Below, in pieces: positions 10,600 through 20,593 of a DNA stretch of 64,000 nt; within the stretch, counting starts at the first letter, position 1, and each line of letters starts with the position of its first letter. The stretch is from Pogostemon cablin (lineage: Eukaryota; Streptophyta; Magnoliopsida; Lamiales; Lamiaceae): the NCBI GenBank assembly GCA_023678885.1, contig CM042993.1, positions 5,912,501 to 5,976,500 of the forward strand, in the 5' to 3' direction. The translations under genes and the position numbers were made by a program. The notes under the pieces are model-generated. The model was given only the letters and a program-made list of their open reading frames with translations. It made no database searches and was not told where the DNA came from.

Positions 10600-10856
10600 G
10601 CCATCCCTCAAGGACCATTCGATTTCTCCAATCGAATACATCTTTCGGGTACTCAAACCAAATAAGTATATTATATTGTTCGAGTACTACAACCGAACAC
10701 AATATAAACTTTTAATTATTAGAATAGTATTTATATCTTATTAATTTTGAATATTTTAATTTAATTATTTTTAGGTACATTTTGCAAATTCAAAAATACG
10801 AATAGCTGATTCTATAAAATACGAATATCCCGCGTATTACGCGGGCTTCGTACTAG
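10600..10856 (+). mobile_element. Helitron 3' end (non-autonomous, 5' end not located)
   Basis: A perfect hairpin CCCGCGTATTACGCGGG at 10829-10845 is followed by 11 bases ending in CTAG and then T. Helitrons end in a GC-rich hairpin a few bases before CTRR and insert into AT, so this is a good 3' terminus. The start given is only the first base after the Copia target duplication. The true 5' end (TC) was not identified and may lie on the other side of the Copia insertion. No Rep/helicase coding is present. Confidence 0.7.
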
Positions 10857-11402
10857 TAGAGAAATACATCTAATTGTTTTCTCTTTTAAGTATGCGCATT
10901 CAAGGGTTATCCTGATTTATCTTGCAATGGAAGACATTCAATTATGAAGGTTAAGAAAACAAGTTTCCACAAATTCTTTTTAGAGCAATGCTGTTAATTG
11001 CACAAACTTTTATACTAAATTGATTCGAAAAGACAAAAATAACCTTAATTTAAATACATCAAAGATTAAATTGATGTAGCCAATATCAATAAAGGTTACA
11101 TAACTTACATTGGTGCAACACTGGGGTAGTTGGGAATCAGTTGCGGAGGGAGGTGTACAAGGAGCTCAAATTTAAAAATAAAAATATAGTATATGTATAA
11201 TTATTTGTAAATAAATTAGTTTCTACCCCCAAATTATTTATTATAACACAAATTTATACAATAAATATTGATGATAACGTTAAATTACTTTTTACAAATA
11301 AAAATTTGACGGTATTAACAATAATTATAATTTTTTAATTTTAAATTATTTATTATACGATTTTAAATATCAAACCGTCACTAATTATTTCACAATTTGC
11401 TT
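10857..11402. other. AT-rich intergenic DNA, no gene seen
   Basis: No reading frame, RNA gene or element end I can support. Most of it is conserved in unit 2 (38102-38647). Confidence 0.6.
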
Positions 11403-11633
11403 TTTGATTCGTCCCAAAACTTATGTACATTTTTTAAAATGATAAATACATCTTAATAATACTCACTTTTTACATGCATATTAATAATTTTATGCACATT
11501 TTTCATTAATTTATCTAAAATACTCAATTTTTACGCACATTGCAACAATTTTACACATATTCATACATAAAAAAAGAATTTCTTAATCTCCGTGTACAAA
11601 AAATACATGCGTTACTTACCAAAACGGAGGGAG
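11403..11633. mobile_element. Stowaway-like MITE, left end decayed
   Basis: The right end ACGGAGGGAG is followed by TA (11634-11635). The left end keeps only a degraded TTCGTCCCAAAAC. This matches Stowaway plant MITE ends. Overlapping open frames on both strands (11540-11773 and 11551-11736) are chance frames in this non-coding element. Confidence 0.6.
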
Positions 11634-12316
11634 TAATATTTTTTATAATTATATGTCGTATAAAAAAAATTCGGGAATGTGAGAATATTGCAGGTGGTTT
11701 TAGGGTTACTGGGATTCTAAAACTAATGAGCTCCATTTATTCACTATACAACACTTCAAAAGTCTTCTATTGATCTACATACACATTTTTTTTCTTGTAA
11801 AATTCAACTTGTTTACTAATAACCTCTTCTTTTTTTTTTCTTTAATATAGAAAAATTTGCGTGCAGTTTTCTTCGAAGGACAAAGTAGGTGAGGAGAAGA
11901 ATGTGGTATTCAACTAATTTTGGATGGATGTAAAATTTAATTTTTTGATTAATTAATAAATATAATTAAAGGTTATTTTAATTTTTTCAAACTATTTAAA
12001 TTAAAATAGATTGAAAAATCTAAGAACCGATCAGCCCACATGTAAAATGAAATAAACACCAATGCCTTGAAAAATCACTTTTCTTAATTGCGAATTAATT
12101 AGTAATTTGCAAATACCCTTAATTAATTTTGTAAAATTATACAACAAACAAATGAGTCATACCCCAATATTGATATGTAAAACGAAATAAAAAATGACGC
12201 CTATAAAAATCGTGTATATATATATTATACAGATTTTAAAATGACAATCTAAAATTATAGTATTATTATAAAAATTAACCCAACATTTAAGCAAAAGATG
12301 TGTGTTTCTTTTCTAT

Positions 12317-12347
<31 letters not shown>

Positions 12348-13516
12348 TTTTTCCTTCCTTTTTTTTCTATTCAATTACAGTATATATTTACTTAATTAAA
12401 TCCTCCTTTTCTTTTTCTCCTAATTAATTAAATTATACAATTTATTTTTATTTTGAATATGATCGTATCATTTTTTTGCATTATTAATAGTTGCAACATT
12501 TTCTTTTCTAATTTTCTTCGTTAATTAATTTTCTGGTATATTGTATATTATATACTAAAATTTTCAAAAATTACAATTATATAAGCCTTTTGTACTATCA
12601 CAATTAATTTTAGAGCTTGTTCAAAAAAATTAGTTTCATGTAGTATCGGATCAGCTGTCACCTTATATATATGATAAATTAATTTTCTTTTAAATATCAA
12701 AGTATTACTCTTAAAATTTTAATATAATAAAAATCCAATCAATTATTTTCATGAGTAATAATTTACCATTTAAAATTATAATTGTACATATAAATTAATT
12801 TCCATACCATTATTTACTTTAATTTAATCAGATATATGAATTTAAAAATAAATCGTGCCACTAATTTGTATACATATCCCTATTTATGTAGGTAGGTGCA
12901 AACGCATTCTTTTGCAAACTCATGCAAGAAAAAAACATATTTAAGCAATTAATTATCTTCATAATTAATTTTTGTAGGTCTGCAAATTTGAATTACATCA
13001 CATAAGTTTAAAATTTGTGGATGTACATCTGCATTAAAGCTTTGCAAGTCAGATCTCTGAATATTTATTATTATATAAAAAAAATTAAATAATTATATTA
13101 GATGCAAAATATTAATTTAATTGTTTATTAACGTTAAATGAAATGTTAATAATAAAGTATTATCTTTCAAAAATTCATTCTTTGAAATCAGGTCATGATC
13201 CAGGCACTCATTTAAAAAATTTCAGCACAAATAATTATTCAAAGGAAATATATATACATTACATAATATAATTAAGTTTTAATTTAATGTGAAACAATTT
13301 CTCGATTAAGTAACAGTGAAGTAGATTTAAAATTACGAGTTTTGAAATACAAATTATACCATACGTAGATCCAAGATGACAATTTTATTAACATGCATGT
13401 TATTAAATTCTTTCACATTTCATGCCGCAAGACATGGAGGAAGGCAAAAACTAATGTATGATTTTGGTACGATGGATAAGAAGTAATAATATTTTACAGT
13501 AAAGTAATAGATAAAA
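11634..13516. other. AT-rich intergenic DNA with ATTT microsatellite
   Basis: Non-coding. An ATTT microsatellite spans 12314-12352 and is two repeats longer in unit 2 (39556-39602). Near 12535 unit 1 lacks 33 bp that unit 2 keeps at about 39787-39819. The extra piece is bounded by TGGT on both sides, so slippage or microhomology deletion is likely. A 17-bp indel lies near 13458 (unit 2 about 40740). No gene is supported. Confidence 0.65.
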
Positions 13517-13842
13517 GGCTAAATATAGTGTGCACCCACATATAAATATAAACAAAAACATATATAATTATGAGTAAAAATGTATACAATTTAATTGTTA
13601 ATTTTTTTAATGAAAAATTGAGTGTAAAAAAATATACAATTATTAAAATACATGTATATACTATTGAATAAAAAATTATACACATATAAATGATGGTTTT
13701 TTTAATGAAAAACTTAGTTTGAAAAAAGTATACAATTATTACAAAACACGCATACAAAAGAGAATAACATGTATACAAAATAGAATAAGAAGTTATACAC
13801 ATATGGTGCACCCTTGCACCTGGGTGCACCTAATATACACTC
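13517..13842. mobile_element. MULE-like MITE present only in unit 1
   Basis: The 326-bp insertion is flanked by the 9-bp duplication TAGATAAAA at 13508-13516 and 13843-13851. Unit 2 has one copy of those nine bases at 40805-40813 and no insertion. The ends are imperfect inverted repeats that share TGCACCCA about 14 bp in. Inside, two ~95-bp direct repeats contain TATACAATTATT. The 9-bp duplication points to Mutator-type transposition. The long minus-strand frame (13494-13829) is made of these AT-rich repeats and is not a gene. Confidence 0.85.
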
Positions 13843-13851
13843 TAGATAAAA

Positions 13852-14451
13852 AGATAGTGATGCAAGTAAACTATTTCATCAATAATTTATAATATAAATA
13901 AAAAAATAATATTTTTAATTAAAAGTGATAACTAATTAAAAAATGTGAAGCAATGTTACCAAATTGTCCCTAAAATATATGGATATATAAAGGAGTGGGA
14001 ATTTGTCGAAAATTTTGATAAATCACATTTGTCGTATTGAAAAAGAGAAAAAAAAAACTACCTATTTTAATTCATGAGAAGTGATAATTATACAATTAAA
14101 ATATTTCATGCATGAAATTTTTATAAGATGGATTAGATGAATTAAAGATGATAATGAAAGTAATAATTAATAAGAAAAAATAAAATGAATACGCCAATTA
14201 ATCAACAAGTTTCACATGCTCTAAGAAATGATAAATTTTGTATAGTGCAGCCTATACTATACTATTAATTAATACTATTATTCTTCAATATTTCAGCATA
14301 TACAGAATTTTGAGTAAATATCACACAGTGATTAATTCATACTGCATAATTAATATCTTAACACAATTAATTAATTTTTGCAGACAGACAACACATGCAT
14401 GCATGGCCATTCCATTCAACCCTCCCAGGCCATTATGTATATATTTGGGTT
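13852..14451. other. AT-rich region upstream of the proline-rich protein gene
   Basis: No gene. TATATATT at about 14439-14446 is a possible TATA box for the gene starting at 14527. The poly-A tract near 14050 differs by one base between the units. From about 13880 rightward unit 1 and unit 2 become almost identical. Confidence 0.5.
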
Positions 14452-14496
14452 AGCGATGAAAATATTTCATCGCTATTTTTCCGTTTTCTTGTAGTG
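14452..14496 (-). mobile_element. CACTA (En/Spm-type) transposon terminus, one end only
   Basis: Read on the minus strand, the segment starts CACTACAAGAAAACGG and carries a subterminal hairpin, AGCGATGAAA pairing with TTTCATCGCT at 14452-14474. CACTA ends with such hairpins are common in plants. I found no matching second end upstream, so this is probably a fragment. It stops 30 bp before the ATG of the proline-rich protein gene and so lies in its 5' leader or core promoter. Confidence 0.6.
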
Positions 14497-14526
14497 ATAT
14501 CCAACATATTCATTCGAGTTTGATCC

Positions 14527-15195
14527 ATGATGATGGATAGTCATGTTTGCAGGTCATGCAGCATCATCATTGTGGCTATGGTCATCATGACATCTCCATC
14601 CCATGCAGCTCGTCGGCTCTCGTCTGAGCCGAAACGGGGCTCCGACTTTTTCTGGTTTACTCCGAACCCGTTTCAACCCACGGTACCTAACTTATTGCCC
14701 CCTATTCCCAACTTATTACCCCCCATTCCAAATTTGTTGCCCCCCATTCCAAATTTGTTGCCCCCCGTTCCCAATTTATTGCCCCCCATCCCAAATTTGT
14801 TGCCCCCCGTTCCCAACATATTGCCCCCGGTAAGATTGCCGCTGCCATCGTCGCCGTCGCCGTCGCCTCCTGCTCCAGGCTTATTGCCCCCCATTCCAAA
14901 TTTGTTTCCCCCCGTTCCCAACTTACTGCCCCCGGTAAGTTTGCCACTGCCGCTGCCGTCGCCTCCTAATCCAAGTTTATTGCCCCCCATTCCAAATTTG
15001 TTGCCCCCAATTCCAAACTTATTGCCCCCCGTTCCCAACTTATTGCCTCCAGTAAGATTGCCGTTTTCGCCGTCGCCTCCTACTCCAGGCTTAGGGTTCA
15101 ACCTACCGTCTTTCGGTGGATCGCCGCCGCATCGCACCACCGTAGGCGACGTGAAAACCGCTTCTATTTCGTTGGTTGCACCGACGTCCGGCTGA
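14527..15195 (+). CDS. Secreted heptad-repeat proline-rich protein (unit 1 copy)
   Basis: An intact, intron-less 222-residue frame. Residues 1-27 form a signal peptide with hydrophobic core SIIIVAMVIM and a cleavage site likely after SHA. The mature protein starts RRLSSEPKRG. Residues 54-102 are seven tandem heptads PNLLPP(I/V). Further heptad blocks at 118-137 and 150-176 are separated by Ser/Pro-rich linkers (RLPLPSSPSPSPPAPG and similar). The tail, 182-222, is not repetitive and lacks a GPI-like hydrophobic end. It looks like a wall or extracellular proline-rich protein, but I recognise no named family and no enzyme motif. Start choice: three ATGs in a row at 14527-14535, the first used. 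It is more GC-rich than its flanks. The antisense frame (14673-15245) is also open because of the 21-bp repeat but has no signal peptide. Confidence 0.8.
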   Translation: MMMDSHVCRSCSIIIVAMVIMTSPSHAARRLSSEPKRGSDFFWFTPNPFQPTVPNLLPPIPNLLPPIPNLLPPIPNLLPPVPNLLPPIPNLLPPVPNILPPVRLPLPSSPSPSPPAPGLLPPIPNLFPPVPNLLPPVSLPLPLPSPPNPSLLPPIPNLLPPIPNLLPPVPNLLPPVRLPFSPSPPTPGLGFNLPSFGGSPPHRTTVGDVKTASISLVAPTSG

Positions 15196-16321
15196 GTGCT
15201 GCGTAATCTAGCAGAATAATCAAGCGTCCAGTTATATGCTGCCACGTGGAATATTAATAATGAGTTGCCGGACGTATTTATTCCTATTTGACAAGGAGTT
15301 TTCTGTAATTTCCTTTTTAAGTTAGAAAAGGAAGATCATATGTACTCTATTATAAATTATAAATTGTAGCACTACATTTTACTTGATACTAATTTTCAAA
15401 CTACCCATATAATTGCATGAGACTCTCTCTCAAGATTAATAAAAAAAAGAAAATAAAAAGAAAAGAAAGACAATGATCATGGAGGTCAGGAAAACAAGTT
15501 TTAAATAACACTCGTGAACTCGATTGCAATAGAAATATCTTTCATTGCAAATTTTGAAAAAGAAACTTGCACAAATTTACGGAAAAGATAAAAATATAAA
15601 AATTTCTATAGTAAATATTTGTGACATAAGCAGGCTTCTGTGATTATGTTTATGGATGTAAAAAGTATTGGATGATTCAATGAGGCTACCACATGCACTC
15701 TAGCTATGGATATTGATCAGAAAGGATTTTGTTTTAAAAATGAGAATTAATGTTGAAGTCAGAGTGATATAATGTAACCAGTGTGAGTTTATGAAGGTTA
15801 CATAGTCACTATGTTGCAAATAATTCATTTGAAATGAGGATTGGAGTGAGGATCTGTAAGTGGTGACCTCAGTATTTGTGGTTTTAGGTTCGACTTTTGC
15901 TTCTTGTATGATAGTCGTATTGAAAGTTTTCTCATGATGTGCACTATTTTGAAAGATGATCCGTGTTATTTGCTCCTGAATGTGCAACAACAGGTATGAT
16001 GCATTGATAATATGGCTGACTACTTGCACAGAAGATGTCCTGATTGACAGCATCCGGTGGTATTCGCTCGCAGATATCTATCCCAGATAGAATGAACATT
16101 CTCGTATATATACAGATTGAGCTCCGATGAACCTGATCGATGAAGGCTCAGCCGTTGAGGATCTGTATTTTAGGAGTTGATTGTCAGAATCACTACTGTG
16201 ATAAAAGTAGTAGCCTTTGTGAATTACTTAACCTAACTTGGAAATTTTGATTTCAGGTATGATATACGGGATATTATTAAAATGTAAATTTGAATTTATT
16301 AAAGTTATTTTAATTGTGTCG
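15196..16321. other. 3' flank of the gene and unassigned DNA
   Basis: AT-rich 3' flank with AATAAA-like stretches near 15440-15460. The rest has more balanced composition. A minus-strand frame of 117 codons (15700-16053) and adjoining open stretches in another minus-strand frame up to about 16150 could be a piece of a broken gene, but I recognise no domain. CAG/GTATGA, a good plant splice-site consensus, occurs at about 15990 and 16258 on the plus strand. The region is conserved in unit 2 (42159-43284). I do not call a gene. Confidence 0.35.
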
Positions 16322-17669
16322 TGAAATTAGGCAGGTATCAAATTGAAGCATGAACTTAAGAATTGAAAGCATGAAGCCTAAACTATAGATGAAGAAACGA
16401 AACGAGAAGACGAGGGTTTTTTAGAGTGGTTCGGCTCACTAACGAGCCTACGTCCACTATGGAGAGAGTATCTTATTCCATATGAGAGTGTGAGGAAGAT
16501 TACATGCTAAATAAATCAGCAAACCAGAAGCTATATATACAAAGATATGTAACTAGCTAACTTATGGGACTAACTCGCTGAAGCATCTTTGAGCCTTCAG
16601 TTGGAGTATCAAACGGTTACCAAACCTAGTGAAACTACTTCCAACTAACAGCTTATGTGGCAAGCTTTCCAGCCATATGCTCAACCGCTCCTATCTCATC
16701 CGTTTAGCCACCAAACAAACTCCTCAAACTTCCCTGCTCACCTTATGCACCGGTTGTATCCTTTTGCTGTCATCTTGATTATTTAACCAACATGATGCAT
16801 CTGATTCTTCTATACATCATGTCCATATGTAATCTAAGACATATGCAAACTTAACTATGATTGAATAAGGTTTATTCTTCACAAATCTCCACCTTAAACC
16901 TTAATCAAACCATAGCAACTCTCCCTCCATTACACTACTCCACCTTGAGTAGCACCTCTTAATAATTGCTCCAACTTGAGCAATACCTTTTACCATTGCT
17001 CAACCATGAGCAACACCTGCAACATATAAATGTTGACTTACCGCCAAGCCACACCAAGTTCGAACCATTTTCCTAATGAAAGTGCCATTACTTTGAAGTC
17101 GATTCTAACTCACTAAGATTACCCGATGCTTCTTCTACTTGCTCGTTGTTACCGCGCTGCTCTTAAACGCCAACGAGTCCAAGTACCACATCTCCTAGCT
17201 ACCCTGTTATATCGCTACTTTCCCCGAACACCATTCACTTATCGAAAAATCCTTTCCTTACAAACTTGTTGAGCTGACCTTATCTTCATGAAATACCAAC
17301 CTGTTAAGCTGATTTCATCTCCATGGTTAACCTATGTCTTAAACTCCACATTCAGAGGAGTCCCACGTACTTGATGCATCCCTTTTCCATGCAATTGGCA
17401 CTACCTTGTACCAATTCAAATCTTTGAACATGTACTGTAACCTCAAGTCATTTCTGACTCACTATCTCCATTGAGATTCACTGCTGATCGATTCAAATCT
17501 GCTTTCGAAAATCAGACTGCTTCCAGGCAGCTTCTTTCCACGCTGCTGTAATTCGAAATCCAACTCCAGCTGCCAGCTTCATCATCCACCGTCGGAGAGA
17601 AGCTGTTGCTGCCATCCAATTTCGTGCGCCACTCATCGAACTGCAGTGGTGTACTCTTGCTACGCTGGG
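16322..17669 (-). mobile_element. Inverted Copia-type 3' LTR with adjoining internal fragment
   Basis: On the minus strand a polypurine tract TAAGGTGGAGATT (plus 16884-16896) leads into an LTR of about 560 bp starting TGTGAAGAATAAACC (plus end 16883), with a TATA-like TATATATAGC at about plus 16531-16540. The left LTR limit near 16322 is approximate. The internal part (16897-17669) is non-coding on inspection and is cut at 17670, where the Athila LTR starts, so Athila probably inserted into it. This family is distinct from the 1.2-kb-LTR Copia elements. Confidence 0.65.
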
Positions 17670-19227
17670 TGATGAGTGATATTTTCACCTAAATTTTAGT
17701 GTCATTTTACGTGTGTTTTTGTATCATTTTATCCGTATTTTATGTGTATTTTGGTTGTGTTTTGTATTTTTAAGGAAATATGTGAGAATGAGCTTAAATG
17801 TATAATTTCCATGTAAAATGAGATTCTAAACACGAAGAGGAAGATGTAGGAAAAAGCGGATCTCAATTCGAAGTTAAAACGAGAGAGAACGAACCAAAGA
17901 CAACACAGAAAAGACAACAATATTCAGAAAAGTATTGTCTATTCAGAAGTACAAGAGATGTACAGAGAGCTGAAATTTTGCATAAAAACACGGGCAGAGG
18001 CATAAAAACACGGGCGTGTTTTTATGCAAAAGTGTCAAAACTCAAGTGCGACTTCCAGACTTCTCCCAGGGGGTATAAATACCCCCAATTACACCATTTC
18101 ACCAGATTTTCGAGGGTTTGAGCTGCCACACACACATCACACACATTTTTCTTTATTTTTCACCATCTTCTCCATCCATTCTTCATCCATCCGTCTACAC
18201 TTAATCCCCTACATCAAATCCACCATCCAAGTGATCAAGGAAGCAAGGGGGAGTGAAGATTACAAGAAGAAGAAGAAGAAGAAGAAACTCCATTGAAGGA
18301 CTTCAAAGGGGGAATCTAATTCTAATTTTTATGAACTTCTTTATAGTTTTGTCATGGGATTTGTAGATACAATGGTCTATGTTGTTTTCTCTATGACTAT
18401 GATAGGCTAATCTCCTTTGTGAGATTAGCTCCATGATTGGTGTTGGATAATTTAGTTTTTATGCAAATTGATTTTAATCTTGAATGAGCTTTGTGTTATT
18501 TCTATCATTGATTGTTAATTGCTTGATGTATATGATTGATTTGTGTGATTAATTGTTATGGGCATGTGATTAGGTTGGTAAATCAATTACATGTTTAGGA
18601 TAGTTCATTGAATCATTTCATCATACACTTCATGTGCATTAATTTAGAATAAGATAGGTATATCCTTCTAAATTTGGGAACCCTTTGATAGAACATTTGA
18701 TTAGCTTAATCGAGAGATTAGTTGATTAGATGAGGAGACCCAAGCTATTAGTGAATTCATAGTACCTTAAAAGGGAATATTGCCTATGATTTAGTACCTA
18801 ATTAGGGAACTCGTAGAGTAATTAGTACCTAGTAGGAGGTGTTCGCTATGGTATCGATCTTAAGTGCTTTTGGGAGCCTTATTGAGGGCCTACATCTTAT
18901 CCATCTTGGTAGAGAGTTTAGGTGGAATTATTGATCGCTTCTATGCTATGTCCATAATAGATTATAATCAATTGCATGATTACTTTGTTATCTATGTCAT
19001 GATTGTTGCTAATCTCATCCTTGCATCATTTGGAACCCACCTTTTATCTTTGCTTTTATCTTATTTCTTGTATTAGTTTAAGTGCATTCATTTGCACGCT
19101 TATCCTCCGTCCCTTTCCATCGTCCTTATAAAACACGATAAACTTGAGATCACTTAAACTCTAGTACCTTCCTCCCTGTGGTTCGAGAAATTCTTTAATT
19201 GGTCATCCCGACTATAACGATCAATCA
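17670..19227 (+). repeat. Athila 5' LTR (unit 1)
   Basis: Starts TGATGAGTGATATT and ends CAATCA. The LTR holds a promoter-like core at 18069-18086, GGGGGTATAAATACCCCC, a near-palindrome centred on TATAAA. Just upstream, GCATAAAAACACGGGC occurs twice (17980-17995 and 18000-18015), and the second copy is the left arm of a 28-bp hairpin (18000-18027). Frames at 18024-18296 and 18864-19076 lie inside the LTR and are not counted as genes. Confidence 0.85.
18069..18086. promoter_or_regulatory. Athila LTR palindromic TATA core
   Basis: GGGGGTATAAATACCCCC is an almost perfect 18-bp palindrome around TATAAA, placed in mid-LTR where the U3 promoter is expected. It is conserved in unit 2 and preceded at 18000-18027 by a 28-bp hairpin. 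Confidence 0.55.
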
Positions 19228-19229
19228 AA

Positions 19230-19246
19230 TGGCGCCGTTGCCGGGG
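19230..19246 (+). other. Athila primer-binding site (tRNA-Asp)
   Basis: TGGCGCCGTTGCCGGGG is complementary to the 3' end of plant tRNA-Asp, the primer used by Athila and some related plant Ty3/gypsy elements. It begins three bases after the LTR. Confidence 0.92.
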
Positions 19247-19417
19247 AGGTAACGGTTGCTAGTAGTTTAATAAAGGATTGTTTAGAGTGGTCTTAATAAG
19301 GACATTTATTTTTATATTTGCATCTTATATTTGCTTTAGAAAATTTTGTTCTAATTTTTCTTTCTCTTATAGGTGCACACCTTGAGAAGGAAGAAGAAAG
19401 AGAACAAACCCAAAAAT

Positions 19418-20593
19418 ATGAGCTACATGAATATTCTTCAAGATATGGTGAATAGAAGTGCTCATCCCACTATGAACACACAAGGAAATTTTCAAGGATT
19501 TCAAATGCCATATTGTAATGCTAATTTACAACCGGATTATGGAGCACAAGTTCCGAATATGCAATTCCAACAACAAAGTTATGAGAATTTTGGAGTTTCT
19601 CATGAAATGTGTCAACAATTATACCCTCTAGGTGTGGAAGATGTTTTTCAAGAAAATTCTTCTAGACATCAAGAAGGAAATCAACCACAACTATGGGGAG
19701 ATTTTCAAGACTCCAACACCTCCTATTCCACCCAAAATGACCACATAGCGATGCTTGGAGATAAGTTGTTTGAAATGGTTATGGATCGCTTAGAAGAGGG
19801 GAGGAAGTCTAATCAAGCATGGATTGATAGAATTGGAAACTTGTGTGAAATGATGACGAATACGATGATAACATTCAATGCTAAGTTGAATTCATTGGAG
19901 CACCAAGTAAGTCAAATCGTGTCCACCGTGGAAAGACTTCAAGAAGAGAATAACAAGCCTTCTACCTCTGGAACAAAGAGTGAATGCATGGTCGTTAAGG
20001 ATAGAAAAGAGGCTAGTTTGGGGGTTGATGAGGTTATGAAAGAGAAGAGAGAAAGAGTTCCTAAGTGGGTGAAAGCCAAAGAGTTAAAAGATGAGTTGAA
20101 GGGGGAATTTGAAAGATTTGTCGAGTCTCTTGAAGTGATGGTTGAGAAAGTAAAGCTTCGAAACCAAGAGGAGATTCATGCCCTTATGGAAGAAAAGAAG
20201 CCTCCGAAAACTAAGATTACAAACGATACCCCACACAAGCCAAAACCTTCTCATTCTATTGAAATTTCAAATTCTCTTAAGAACTTCCATGATTTTATTG
20301 TTAAAAATTTATTTGATGATTGTAGAAAAAAGGTTGCAAGAGGGCATCCACACTTGTCAATGCCCGAATTCTTATCGGGGGATGTGGTTAAAGTTCAAAA
20401 TTCACATAAAGCCCCATGGAAAAAGTGGAACAAGTGGAAAGGGCCATTCCTTGTGAAGAACGCCTTCGGAGAACAATTGCTTGAGTTATTTAACAAGAAG
20501 GGAAATGTTCTTGTGGTTGAACGGGAGAGCACAAGGCACTACTTCAAGAAGAAACCTATGATAGTGCCTAAGGACTATTCAAGACCACCATGA
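19418..20593 (+). CDS. Athila Gag-like / integrase C-terminal fusion protein
   Basis: The frame is open from a GTG at 19373, but the first ATG is at 19418, giving 391 residues. The sequence just before 19373 is pyrimidine-rich and ends in TTATAG, so a 3' splice site in the leader is possible. The N-terminal part is Gln/Asn-rich. A middle region (TFNAKLNSLEHQVSQI) matches the end of Athila Gag, followed by a Lys/Glu-rich, probably coiled-coil stretch. The last ~75 residues (GDVVKVQNS, then KWNKWKGPFLVKNAF and RESTRHYF) match the C-terminal tail of Athila integrase. All catalytic pol domains between them are missing, which is an internal deletion that kept one long frame. It may encode an RNA-binding or particle protein, or nothing useful. 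Confidence 0.7.
   Translation: MSYMNILQDMVNRSAHPTMNTQGNFQGFQMPYCNANLQPDYGAQVPNMQFQQQSYENFGVSHEMCQQLYPLGVEDVFQENSSRHQEGNQPQLWGDFQDSNTSYSTQNDHIAMLGDKLFEMVMDRLEEGRKSNQAWIDRIGNLCEMMTNTMITFNAKLNSLEHQVSQIVSTVERLQEENNKPSTSGTKSECMVVKDRKEASLGVDEVMKEKRERVPKWVKAKELKDELKGEFERFVESLEVMVEKVKLRNQEEIHALMEEKKPPKTKITNDTPHKPKPSHSIEISNSLKNFHDFIVKNLFDDCRKKVARGHPHLSMPEFLSGDVVKVQNSHKAPWKKWNKWKGPFLVKNAFGEQLLELFNKKGNVLVVERESTRHYFKKKPMIVPKDYSRPP

Noticed and set aside
10595..10620. GCCATCCCT after the Copia target duplication as a second hAT MITE end
   Set aside because: No partner terminal repeat or 8-bp duplication could be found on the other side.
13494..13829. 111-codon Ile/Tyr-rich minus-strand frame
   Set aside because: It arises from AT-rich direct repeats within the MULE-like insertion.
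14702..14947. Third-frame Trp-rich ORF within the proline-rich gene (also 41665-41910)
   Set aside because: A frame shadow of the 21-bp repeat, with no signal peptide or domain.
17729..17920. 63-codon Phe/Ser-rich minus-strand frame
   Set aside because: Chance frame in the Athila LTR.
18024..18296. 90-codon frame in the Athila LTR ending in a Lys run
   Set aside because: It lies within the LTR, and the Lys tail comes from an AAG microsatellite.
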